Notes under the pieces: model-generated
What the model saw: only the letters and a program-made list of their open reading frames with translations
What the model was told of the DNA's origin: nothing
Database searches by the model: none
Assembly (NCBI GenBank): GCA_013815505.1
Contig: JACDGA010000083.1
Span: 1-7,547, forward strand
Direction: 5' to 3'
Length of the DNA: 7,547 nt
Source of the DNA: Acidimicrobiia bacterium
GTDB lineage: Bacteria > Actinomycetota > Acidimicrobiia > Acidimicrobiales > Ilumatobacteraceae
Shown: positions 1 through 6,831 of the stretch, piece after piece
Layout: each line of letters starts with the position of its first letter
How positions within the stretch are numbered: position 1 is the first letter of the stretch
Program-made: the position numbers and the translations under genes

Positions 1-2487
1 ATCACGTCGACGAAGGACGGCTGCGCGCCGTCGGGTCAGTGCGGCTGCTGCACGGTGCTCATCGACGGCAAGGCGCGCGTCGCCTGCGTCACCGGACTCG
101 ACAAGGCCGAGGGGGCCGAGGTGCTCACCCTCGAGGGCATGGACCCGCTCGAGGTCGACCGTTACGCCAACGCCTTCGCCGCCACCGGTGCGCTGCAATG
201 CGGGTTCTGCACGCCGGGCATCGTCGTTCGAGCCAAGTCGTTGATCGACCGCAAGGGCGCAGGGCTCACGCGCGAGGAGGCGTCGCGCCACCTCGGCGGC
301 CACCTCTGTCGCTGCACCGGCTACATCAAGATCCTCGACGCCGTCGAGGCGATCGCGCAGGACCGCATCGAGGTGCCGGTCACGGTCGGCGGTGTCGGCA
401 CCAGAGGCGCGAAGTACGAGGGCTGCTCGCTCGCCGTCGGCCGCCGCCCGTTCGTCGGCGACATGAACGCGCCGGGCCTCCTCCACGGCGCGCTGCGCCT
501 CTCCGACCACGCCCGCGCCGACGTGCTGAGCATCGACGCCGCCCCGGCGCTGGCCGTCGAGGGCGTGCACGCCGTGTACACCGGCGCCGACGTGCCGGGC
601 GAGCTGCGCGTCGGGCTGATCCACAAGGACTGGCCGGTGTTCATCCCCGAGGGTGGACGCACCTCCTACCTCGGCGACGTGCTCGCCGTCGTCGTTGCCG
701 ACGAGCCGGCCATCGCCCGCCGAGCCGCAAAGCTGATCGACGTCGCCTACGACGTGCTCCCGCCCATCGTCGACGCCGTGCGGGCGATCGACAGCGACGA
801 CGCCGTGTGGGGTCTCGACGGCAACGTGCTCTCTCGCTCGGCCTACACCCGTGGCACCTTCGACGAGGCGTTCGCGGCGTCGGCGCACACCGTGCACGAC
901 ACGTTCCAGACCCAGCGCATCGAGCACGCCTTCGTCGAGCCGGAGACGACGTTGGCGGTGCCGACCGACGACGGCGGGCTGTACGTCTACTCGGGTGGGC
1001 AGGGCGTGTGGGACGACCGCAACGACATCGCCGCCGTGCTCGGCGTCGATCCCTCGCAGGTCACCGTCGAGCTCGTCTCGAACGGCGGAGCGTTCGGCGG
1101 CAAGGAGGACATGTCGAACCAGGCGCAAACCGCGCTCGCGGCGTGGCTGCTGGCGCGCCCGGTGATGGTCTCGCTCACCCGCGAGCAGTCGCTGCTGTTG
1201 CACCCCAAGCGCCATCCGATCCGCCTCGAGTACTGGGCCGGCTGCGACGACGACGGGCGACTGACCGCGCTCAAGGTGCGTGCGATCGGCGACTCCGGCC
1301 CGTACGCGTCGGTGGGGATGAAGGTGCTCGAACGTGCTGCCGGCCACGCCTGCGGCCCGTACCGGGTCCCGAACCTCGACGTCGAATCGGTCGCCGTGCG
1401 GACGAACAACCCGGTGTGCGGCGCATTCAGGGGCTTCGGTGCCAACCAGGCGCAGTTCGCGATGGAAGGCGTCGTCGATCGGCTCGCCGAGCTGGTCGGC
1501 ATCAGCGGTTGGGAGATGCGCTCGCGCAACGTCGTCGTGCCAGGTGACGAGTGGGGCCCAGGTCAGATCCTCGATGACGGTGCTGCCGGTGCCCGCCAGT
1601 GCCTCGATGCCGTGCGCGACGCGTACGACGAGGCGCGCGCTGCCGGCAAGCCGGTCGGTGTCGGGCTCGGGCTGAAGAACTCGGGCCTCGGCAACGGCTT
1701 CAAGGAGATCGCCCGCGCCGTCGTGCGCTTCCGCTCCGACGGCAAGATCGAGGTGCGCCACTGCTGGACCGAGATGGGCCAGGGCGTGCACACCGTCGCC
1801 GTTCAGGTCGCCGTGGAGGAGCTCGGCGTCGCCGCCGACGACATCGTCGTGATCGTCGACACGACTCGCGAGCTCGGGGCCGGTCAGACGACCGGCAGCC
1901 GCGGCACGTTGATGGGTGCCGGGTCCGTCGCCGACGCCTGCCGTGCGGCCAACGAGGGAGGGCGTGAGCTCGACGTCGACTACGAGGGCAGCTACGTCGT
2001 CGACTGGACGAACAAGATGAGCGACCCCGTCGAACACCCCGTGATCCACTCGACGTTCGGGTACGCCAGCCAGCTCGTCATCCTTGACGCCGAGAGCGGT
2101 GACATCGAGCGTGTCGTCGCCGCCCACGACGTCGGGCGAGCGGTGAACCCGCTGCTCTGCGAGGGCCAGATCGAGGGATCGGTGCACATGGGCCTCGGCT
2201 ACGCGCTGAGCGAGGGCTTCCCGACCGACGAGGACGGCAGGCCGACGAACACGACGTTGCGCCAGCTGGCGATCATCCGCCCGAAGGACATGCCTCCCGT
2301 CGACGTCATCCTGATCGAGGCGCCCCAGCCGAACTCCCCGTACGGCGTCAAGGGCGTCGGCGAGATCGGCCTCGTCCCCACAGCGGGCGCCGTCGCCGCG
2401 GCGATGCACGACCGCGACGGCGAGTGGCGCAACGAGCTGCCGCTGCAGAACGACTCGAACCGCGAACGGGTGAGCGCCTGGACGTGA
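1..2487 (+). CDS. xdhD: XdhD-like molybdenum hydroxylase, fused [2Fe-2S] and molybdopterin domains (5' partial)
   Basis: Frame 1 is open from the first base, so the start lies upstream; 828 codons are visible. Residues count from the first window codon. The plant-type [2Fe-2S] cluster uses C8, C14, C17 and C29. The second cluster uses C67/C70 (CGFC) and C103/C105 (CRC). The molybdopterin domain begins near residue 130, with no FAD domain between. It shows GAFGGKE (363-369), LERA with R445, FRGFG (476-480), MGQG (592-595), TTGSRGT (630-636) and KGVGE ending at E788. By eye, E369, R445, F479 and E788 match bovine xanthine dehydrogenase E802, R880, F914 and E1261, the purine-binding and catalytic residues. 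E. coli XdhD has the same fused Fe-S/Mo layout. Predicted role: cytoplasmic hydroxylation of a purine-like ring. The FAD partner and electron acceptor are not in the window. The stop overlaps the next start. Family is very likely; substrate is inferred. Confidence 0.9.
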   Translation: MTSTKDGCAPSGQCGCCTVLIDGKARVACVTGLDKAEGAEVLTLEGMDPLEVDRYANAFAATGALQCGFCTPGIVVRAKSLIDRKGAGLTREEASRHLGGHLCRCTGYIKILDAVEAIAQDRIEVPVTVGGVGTRGAKYEGCSLAVGRRPFVGDMNAPGLLHGALRLSDHARADVLSIDAAPALAVEGVHAVYTGADVPGELRVGLIHKDWPVFIPEGGRTSYLGDVLAVVVADEPAIARRAAKLIDVAYDVLPPIVDAVRAIDSDDAVWGLDGNVLSRSAYTRGTFDEAFAASAHTVHDTFQTQRIEHAFVEPETTLAVPTDDGGLYVYSGGQGVWDDRNDIAAVLGVDPSQVTVELVSNGGAFGGKEDMSNQAQTALAAWLLARPVMVSLTREQSLLLHPKRHPIRLEYWAGCDDDGRLTALKVRAIGDSGPYASVGMKVLERAAGHACGPYRVPNLDVESVAVRTNNPVCGAFRGFGANQAQFAMEGVVDRLAELVGISGWEMRSRNVVVPGDEWGPGQILDDGAAGARQCLDAVRDAYDEARAAGKPVGVGLGLKNSGLGNGFKEIARAVVRFRSDGKIEVRHCWTEMGQGVHTVAVQVAVEELGVAADDIVVIVDTTRELGAGQTTGSRGTLMGAGSVADACRAANEGGRELDVDYEGSYVVDWTNKMSDPVEHPVIHSTFGYASQLVILDAESGDIERVVAAHDVGRAVNPLLCEGQIEGSVHMGLGYALSEGFPTDEDGRPTNTTLRQLAIIRPKDMPPVDVILIEAPQPNSPYGVKGVGEIGLVPTAGAVAAAMHDRDGEWRNELPLQNDSNRERVSAWT

Positions 2488-3539
2488 CTGCGACGACACC
2501 GGGGCTGGTGTGTGCCCACCACCACCTCTACTCGGCACTGGCGCGAGGGATGCCGCCGCCACCACGGACGCCGGACGACTTCACGTCGATCCTCGAGCTC
2601 GTCTGGTGGCGGCTCGACAGGTCGCTCGACCTCGAGATGCTGCGCTGGTCGGCGATGCTCGGCGCGCTGGAAGCACTGGAGTCGGGGTGCACGGCGATCG
2701 TCGATCACCACGAGTCACCGAACGCGATCGAGGGTTCCCTCTCGGTGCTCGCCGACGCCTGCGCCGAGGTCGGTGTGCGTGTCTCCTGCGCGTACGGGCT
2801 CACCGACCGTCACGGTGACGGTGACACGCGGACGATGAGCGACGGCGCCCGGCGCGGGCTGGAGGAGAACGATCGCTACCTGCGCGAGGGCGGTCTCGGA
2901 ATGGTCGGCCTGCACGCTGCGTTCACCTGCTCGGACGACACGATCGCCGCCGCCGCCGAGCTCGCCACGAACCACGGTGTCGGCGTCCACGTGCACGTCG
3001 CAGAAGGGGCCGTCGACGTCGACGCCCCCGACCGCCTCCGCCCGCACGCCACCGACGACTGGCTGCTGATCCACGGCGTGCACCTCACCGACGACCACGG
3101 ACTCGCCGGCACGATCGTGCACAACCCGCGCTCCAACATGAACAACGCCGTGGGCTACGCCCGCCCTGCCCGCTTCGCCAACCCTGTCGCCCTCGGCACC
3201 GACGGCATCGGCGCCGACATGCTCGACGAGTTCCGCCTCGCGTACGTCAGGTTGCGCGAGGACGACGTCACCGCAGGGCCTGACGCACCGTGGTCGTGGC
3301 TCGAGCAGGGCTGGACGCTGATGCCCGAGGCTCGCGACGACACGGTCACGTGGTCGTACGACCCGATCGACCCCTGGCGACTCGCGTTCACCACCGGCGT
3401 CCGGCCGGTGGAGGTCGAGGTCGATGGTGAGTCCGTCTGGCGTGACGGGGCACCGATCCGCGTCGACGCCATCGAAATCCGCGCCCGCGCCGCCGAGCAA
3501 GCGCAACGACTGTTCAAGACGATGGAGGACATCCGATGA
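2484..3539 (+). CDS. ssnA: SsnA-like amidohydrolase with shortened N-terminus
   Basis: Metal-dependent TIM-barrel amidohydrolase (351 aa from GTG 2484) resembling E. coli SsnA (about 440 aa). Seen: H12-x-H14 in AHHHLYS, the WWRLDR and DHH blocks, H171 in HVHVAE, H197 in LLIHGVHL, HNPRSNMNN at 213-221 and D240 in LGTDGIGADM. These cover the expected metal ligands and the family signature. Odd: the first metal motif is only 12 residues from the start, so the roughly 55-residue N-terminal beta strands of SsnA are absent. The C-terminal return of that beta domain also looks shortened. I chose GTG 2484 because it forms a GTGA overlap with the xdhD stop, with a weak GGGTGAG at 2468-2474. A GTG at 2424 would add 20 residues without clear homology. 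SsnA homologues sit beside XdhD in purine clusters. Deaminating or hydrolysing an N-heterocycle is inference. Confidence 0.82.
   Translation: MTATTPGLVCAHHHLYSALARGMPPPPRTPDDFTSILELVWWRLDRSLDLEMLRWSAMLGALEALESGCTAIVDHHESPNAIEGSLSVLADACAEVGVRVSCAYGLTDRHGDGDTRTMSDGARRGLEENDRYLREGGLGMVGLHAAFTCSDDTIAAAAELATNHGVGVHVHVAEGAVDVDAPDRLRPHATDDWLLIHGVHLTDDHGLAGTIVHNPRSNMNNAVGYARPARFANPVALGTDGIGADMLDEFRLAYVRLREDDVTAGPDAPWSWLEQGWTLMPEARDDTVTWSYDPIDPWRLAFTTGVRPVEVEVDGESVWRDGAPIRVDAIEIRARAAEQAQRLFKTMEDIR
3524..3529 (+). promoter_or_regulatory. Strong ribosome binding site for the LLM oxidoreductase gene
   Basis: GGAGGA lies six bases upstream of ATG 3536, inside the 3' end of the ssnA-like gene. It fixes the start of the next gene and means that gene can recruit ribosomes itself as well as by coupling through the ATGA overlap. 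Confidence 0.7.
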
Positions 3540-4531
3540 CCCGCATGGCGCTGTACCTGCAGGACGCACACTCGTTCGGCGAGGCGATCGAGCACGCCCA
3601 GTACGCGGAGCAGCGGGGGTTCGAGGCAGTGTGGCAGGCCGACTCGCGCCTCGTGCGCGAGGCATCGGTGCCGATGGCGGCGTTTGCCGCGACGACCGAG
3701 CGGCTCAAGGTCGGCTCCGGCGTGATCGACATCTGGACCCGCAATCCGGCCCGGCTGGCGTCGTTGTTCTCGACGCTCGACGACCTCGCCCCCGGGCGGG
3801 TGCTCGCCGGGCTCGGCGCCTGGTGGGAACCGCTGGCGACGAAGGTCGGTGTCGATCGTGTGCACCCGCTGACGGCGATGCGCGAGGTCGTCACCGTGCT
3901 GCGGGCGCTGCTCGCCAACGAGACGGTGAGCTTCGACGGCGAGTTCGTGCACCTCGACGGCGTCGAGCTCGACTATGTGTACCAGGAGCGCAGACCGAAG
4001 GACGTGCCGATCTACATCGGTGCAACGGGGATGAAGATGATGGAGCTCACCGGCGAGATCGCCGACGGAGTCGTGCTCAACTACCTCGTCTCGCCGGCGT
4101 ACAACCGCACGGCCATGGAGCACCTCACCATCGGTGCGGAACGTGCCGGCCGCAGCGTCGACGACCTGGACCGGCCGCAGCTCGTGGTCTGCTCCGTCGA
4201 CGAGGATCGCCAGGCGGCGCTGGACGGCGCCCGCCTCCTCGTCACCCAGTACCTCGGCCAGCAGCCGCACATCATGAAGGCATCTGGTGTCGGCGGCGAT
4301 CTGCTGGAGGAGATCGGCAAGGTGCTCACCTGGCCGGCGACCCACGACGAGGTCGTGGCCGCGTCGAAGCTCGTGCCCGACGACGTCGTGCAGATGATCT
4401 GTGCTGCGGGGACACCCGACGAGGTGCGCGCCAAGATCGACGAGTACATCGACGCCGGGTGCACGTGCCCGATCCTGTACCCGCTCGGCCCCGACGTGCG
4501 CACGATGATCGACACGTTCGCGCAGGCATGA
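3536..4531 (+). CDS. LLM-class (luciferase-like) flavin or F420-dependent oxidoreductase
   Basis: A 331-aa protein with the bacterial luciferase-like TIM-barrel pattern. The N-terminus has AEQRGFEAVWQADSR. The next block, LKVGSGVIDIWTRNPARLAS, precedes LAPGRVLAGLGAWWEPLA. The mid-protein block VPIYIGATGMKMMELTGEIADGV is typical of the Mer (methylenetetrahydromethanopterin reductase)-like branch, which generally uses F420 or FMN. Near the C-terminus, GTPDEVRAKIDEYIDAG is also a family hallmark. No signal peptide or membrane segment is seen, so it is probably cytosolic. The ATG overlaps the ssnA-like stop (ATGA) and the gene ends 13 bases before dpaL, so it is embedded in the operon. It has no counterpart that I know of in the E. 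coli xdhD-ssnA-ygeX cluster. Substrate and cofactor (F420 or FMNH2) cannot be told from sequence. A redox or oxygenation step on a purine-derived intermediate is inference from neighbours. Confidence 0.85.
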   Translation: MTRMALYLQDAHSFGEAIEHAQYAEQRGFEAVWQADSRLVREASVPMAAFAATTERLKVGSGVIDIWTRNPARLASLFSTLDDLAPGRVLAGLGAWWEPLATKVGVDRVHPLTAMREVVTVLRALLANETVSFDGEFVHLDGVELDYVYQERRPKDVPIYIGATGMKMMELTGEIADGVVLNYLVSPAYNRTAMEHLTIGAERAGRSVDDLDRPQLVVCSVDEDRQAALDGARLLVTQYLGQQPHIMKASGVGGDLLEEIGKVLTWPATHDEVVAASKLVPDDVVQMICAAGTPDEVRAKIDEYIDAGCTCPILYPLGPDVRTMIDTFAQA

Positions 4532-4544
4532 GCAGGGACCGCCG

Positions 4545-5663
4545 ATGAGCGTCGTGCGCAACCCGATGCGGCGCGCCGAGTTCGATCCCGGGATGGTGCC
4601 GACCGCGCCACGAGCGTTTCACCGCAAGCTCCCCGGCTACGCACCGACGCCGCTGCGGGTCACCGATGTGCTCGCCGCCGAGCTCGGTGTCGCCGACGTG
4701 CTCGTCAAGGACGAGTACGAGCGGTTCGGGCTGCCGGCGTTCAAGATGCTCGGCGCGTCGTGGGCCACCTACCGCGCTCTCGAAGCGCTGCACGGCGGGC
4801 CGTTCGAGGACTGGGACACGATCGAGGACCTGCGCGAGCGTGTTGGCGAGCTCGGGCCGCTGACGTTGGCGACGGCGACCGACGGCAACCACGGCCGCGC
4901 CGTCGCGCGGATGGCGGCGCTGCTCGGGCTCGGTGCTCGCGTACGTGTTCCCAACATCACGGTCGCCGCGCGCATCGACGCGATCGCCTCAGAGGGCGCA
5001 GAGGTGACGATCTCGTCGGGTGGCTACGACGACGCCGTCGCCGAGGTCGCCGCATGGGCAGACGAGCGGACGCTCGTCATCTCGGACACGTCGTGGGAGG
5101 GTTACGAGGACGTGCCGGCGTGGATCATCGACGGCTACTCGACGATCTTCGCCGAGGTCGACGAGCAGCTCGCTGCGACGGGAGCCCAGCCGCCCACGGT
5201 GGTGCTCGTCCCCGTCGGTGTCGGCGCGTTCGCGGCCGCCGTCGTGACTCGTTTCCGCCAGCCGGATGCGGCATCGACGCGCATCGTTGCCGTCGAACCG
5301 GTCGACGCCGCCTGCGTCATGGCGTCGGCGCAGGCCGGTGAGGTGATCACGCTCGAGGGCGAGCAGCACTCGATCATGGCCGGGCTCAACTGCGGGACAC
5401 CGTCGCCGGTGGCGTGGCCACGGGTGTCTGCCGGCATCGACTGGCTCGTGACCGTCACCGACGACGATGCGCGTGATGCGATGCGCGGCCTCGCCGGCGT
5501 CGGCGTCGTGGCAGGAGAGTCGGGCGCAGCATCGCTCGCCGGGGCTCGAGCGCTCGCCGCCGCTGGCGAGCTGCGCACCCACGATTGCGTGCTGTTGCTC
5601 TCGACGGAGAGCGCGACGGACCCCGTTTCCTACGAGCAGATCGTCGGCCACCGCGCCGGCTGA
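4545..5663 (+). CDS. dpaL: Diaminopropionate ammonia-lyase (fold-type II PLP enzyme)
   Basis: A 372-aa protein closely patterned on E. coli DpaL/YgeX (about 398 aa), which cleaves 2,3-diaminopropionate to pyruvate and two ammonia using PLP. Seen: PGYAPTPL, then VKDEYERFGLPAFKMLG with the PLP lysine at K67. D113 in TDGNHG and D181 in SDTSWEGY match the two catalytic aspartates of E. coli DpaL (D120, D189). The phosphate-binding loop is GVGAFAA (225-231), followed by IMAGLNCGTPSP and GESGAA (324-329). The DTSWEGY block separates DpaL from threonine or serine dehydratases. Start: AGGGA at 4534-4538 lies six bases before ATG 4545, and the gap after the flavoprotein stop is 13 bases. It is the last gene of the operon and is followed by a hairpin. 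In E. coli, ygeX lies in the same cluster as xdhD and ssnA. The actual substrate here could be a related diamino acid. Confidence 0.88.
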   Translation: MSVVRNPMRRAEFDPGMVPTAPRAFHRKLPGYAPTPLRVTDVLAAELGVADVLVKDEYERFGLPAFKMLGASWATYRALEALHGGPFEDWDTIEDLRERVGELGPLTLATATDGNHGRAVARMAALLGLGARVRVPNITVAARIDAIASEGAEVTISSGGYDDAVAEVAAWADERTLVISDTSWEGYEDVPAWIIDGYSTIFAEVDEQLAATGAQPPTVVLVPVGVGAFAAAVVTRFRQPDAASTRIVAVEPVDAACVMASAQAGEVITLEGEQHSIMAGLNCGTPSPVAWPRVSAGIDWLVTVTDDDARDAMRGLAGVGVVAGESGAASLAGARALAAAGELRTHDCVLLLSTESATDPVSYEQIVGHRAG

Positions 5664-5688
5664 TCGCAGAGCAATCCGTCCACAACGT

Positions 5689-5722
5689 GAACGACCCCAC
5701 CGGTGGAGCGGTGGGGTCGTTC
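5689..5722. terminator. Hairpin terminator shared by convergent genes
   Basis: Perfect 13-bp inverted repeat: gaacgaccccacc (5689-5701) pairs with 5710-5722 around an 8-base loop. It begins 25 bases after the dpaL stop and ends 47 bases before the stop of the minus-strand sigma gene, so it could terminate both. Neither side has a T-run, as is common for actinobacterial terminators, so it is an I-shaped or Rho-assisted candidate. The rest of 5664-5769 shows no gene. Confidence 0.72.
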
Positions 5723-5769
5723 GGGCGTGAGGGTAACGAGCTCGTCCGGCGTTGCCGCCGGCCGCTCGA

Positions 5770-6597
5770 TCAGACGGCGAGGATGCGCTCGGCGTCGTCG
5801 CGCAGGCCGATGACAGCTCTGCTGACGAGGCGCCGTGCGGCCTCGGCGGTGACACCGAGGCTCTCGCCGACCTCGCGGAAGCTGCGGCGCTCGCCGTCGA
5901 GGAGCCCGAAGCGGGCCTCCACGGCGAAGCGTGCACGATCGTCGAGAGTCGAGAGCAGCTCGTCGAGCAGGTCGCTGTCGATGATCGACATGACGTGCTC
6001 TTCGGGCGTGCCGTCGTCGTTGGCCATGAGGTCGCCGAGCGTGGCATCGCCGTCGTCGCCGACCGTCTTGTCGAGCGACACCGGCGTGGTGAGCCGGTGC
6101 AGCTCGGCGTTGGCCTGGTCGAGGGTCTCGCCGTCACCCGACGCCTGACGCAGCGCCGCCCGCAGGCTCGCCGAACGATCGCCGGGGATGCGGATGAGGC
6201 TCGCCTTCTGGTCGAGTGCCCGGCCGATGGCCTGGCGGATCCAGAACGTGGCGTAGGTGGAGAACTTGAACCCGCGGCGCCAGTCGAACTTGTCGACGGC
6301 GTGCTCGAGCCCGAGGTTGCCCTCCTGGATGAGGTCGAGCAGGTCCATGCCCTGGGGAAGGGGGTAGCGGCGGGCGATGCTGACCACGAGGCGCAGGTTG
6401 GAGCGAATGAACCGGTCCTTCGCCTTCGCTGCGGCCTTGACGGAGCGCTGCAGCTCCTTGCCCTTCTTTCCGGCCTCGAGCTGGTCGGCCGCTTCGCGTC
6501 CGGCCTCGATGATGCGCGACAGCTCGCGCTCGTCTTCGGCGGTCAGGAGGGCGACCTTGCCGATGTCGTTGAGATACAGACCAATGGAGTCGTTCAT
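5770..6597 (-). CDS. RNA polymerase sigma-70 family factor, divergent group 2/3 type
   Basis: A 275-aa sigma factor. Region 1.2 opens the protein (DSIGLYLNDIGKVALLTAEDE, 3-23), so there is no region 1.1. Region 2 runs from about 60 to 145 (SNLRLVVSIARRY, DLIQEGNLGLEHAVDKFD, FKFSTYATFWIRQAIGRA, IRIPGDRS). Region 3 follows and region 4 covers about 213-268, including RFGLLDGERRSFREVGESLG. It directs core RNA polymerase to a promoter subset. Compared by eye with E. coli sigma-70, W433 is F118 and T440 is G125, while Q437 is kept as Q122. In helix 4.2, R584 is alanine and Q589 is arginine. This argues against the housekeeping factor. I chose ATG at 6597 because homology starts there. GTG at 6699 would add 34 residues without family resemblance. 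No clear Shine-Dalgarno precedes either start. No anti-sigma gene is visible. The gene is divergent from nadD. Confidence 0.88.
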   Translation of the reverse strand: MNDSIGLYLNDIGKVALLTAEDERELSRIIEAGREAADQLEAGKKGKELQRSVKAAAKAKDRFIRSNLRLVVSIARRYPLPQGMDLLDLIQEGNLGLEHAVDKFDWRRGFKFSTYATFWIRQAIGRALDQKASLIRIPGDRSASLRAALRQASGDGETLDQANAELHRLTTPVSLDKTVGDDGDATLGDLMANDDGTPEEHVMSIIDSDLLDELLSTLDDRARFAVEARFGLLDGERRSFREVGESLGVTAEAARRLVSRAVIGLRDDAERILAV

Positions 6598-6777
6598 GTC
6601 AGTCGGTTCAACCGTTCGTGTGTTCGTCGTATTCCCAGTCGTGCGGGAAAGACCAGGTGGGGGGACGTGCCCCGAGCCTGAGGACCACGCCCGCGCCACG
6701 CGAAGGAAGAGATTTCCGGTCGTCGGCGTCGAGGGGGTGGCAAGCTCGGGGTCTGATCTGGGGGGATCGGAGTTTTC

Positions 6778-6825
6778 ATGGTAACAAACGTGTCAACTGC
6801 CGGTCGAAGCGGACCCGTACACTGA
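6778..6825 (+). CDS. Possible 15-codon upstream ORF before nadD
   Basis: ATG 6778 opens a 15-residue frame (MVTNVSTAGRSGPVH) closed by TGA at 6823-6825, seven bases before the nadD ATG. GGAG at 6769-6772 sits five bases upstream, a plausible ribosome binding site. The peptide has no recognisable motif, and a frame this short can arise by chance. If a promoter exists further upstream, it could act as a leader peptide coupling translation into nadD. Weak call. Confidence 0.22.
   Translation: MVTNVSTAGRSGPVH
6818..6823 (+). promoter_or_regulatory. Candidate -10 element for leaderless nadD transcription
   Basis: TACACT fits the TAnnnT form of actinobacterial -10 boxes. Eight bases separate it from the nadD ATG at 6832, so transcription would begin at or within a base or two of the start codon. 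The bases before the ATG (gagcggtc) are a poor Shine-Dalgarno, which fits leaderless translation. No convincing -35 lies at 16-18 bases; tgtcaa at 6791-6796 is 21 bases away. Confidence 0.4.
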
Positions 6826-6831
6826 GCGGTC

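Larger units (their letters stand above)
6598..6831. other. Divergent intergenic region between the sigma gene and nadD
   Basis: These 234 bases separate the minus-strand sigma gene from nadD and should hold both promoters. On the plus strand I see the TACACT box and the small ORF described separately. On the minus strand I see no confident promoter for the sigma gene. The alternative GTG start of that gene (6699) lies here. A G-rich stretch runs from about 6731 to 6766. No tRNA, other RNA gene or repeat was recognised. Confidence 0.6.

Noticed and set aside
39..1547. Long plus-strand open frame of arginine-rich composition overlapping the xdhD-like gene
   Set aside because: It is a shadow frame in high-GC coding DNA with no family motif; frame 1 carries all Fe-S and Mo motifs.
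2806..2824. Palindromic GTCAC-G-GTGAC and GGTGAC repeats inside the ssnA-like gene
   Set aside because: Encodes a normal DRHGDGDT stretch of the protein; simple codon-driven repetition, not an operator or mobile-element end.
3155..4561. Long minus-strand open frame opposite the flavoprotein gene
   Set aside because: Low-complexity His/Arg/Val-rich translation without motifs; the plus strand has clear LLM-family blocks and a good ribosome binding site.
4989..6137. Minus-strand open frame spanning the end of dpaL, the hairpin and part of the sigma gene
   Set aside because: It crosses a terminator and antisense dpaL and is not in the sigma frame; no recognisable domain.
5752..6681. Plus-strand open frame antisense to the sigma gene
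   Set aside because: Mirror frame of the sigma factor; the minus strand has all sigma regions.
6791..6796. TTGACA on the minus strand as a -35 box for the sigma gene
   Set aside because: No acceptable -10 hexamer at 16-19 bases beyond it, and it lies about 195 bases from the sigma start.
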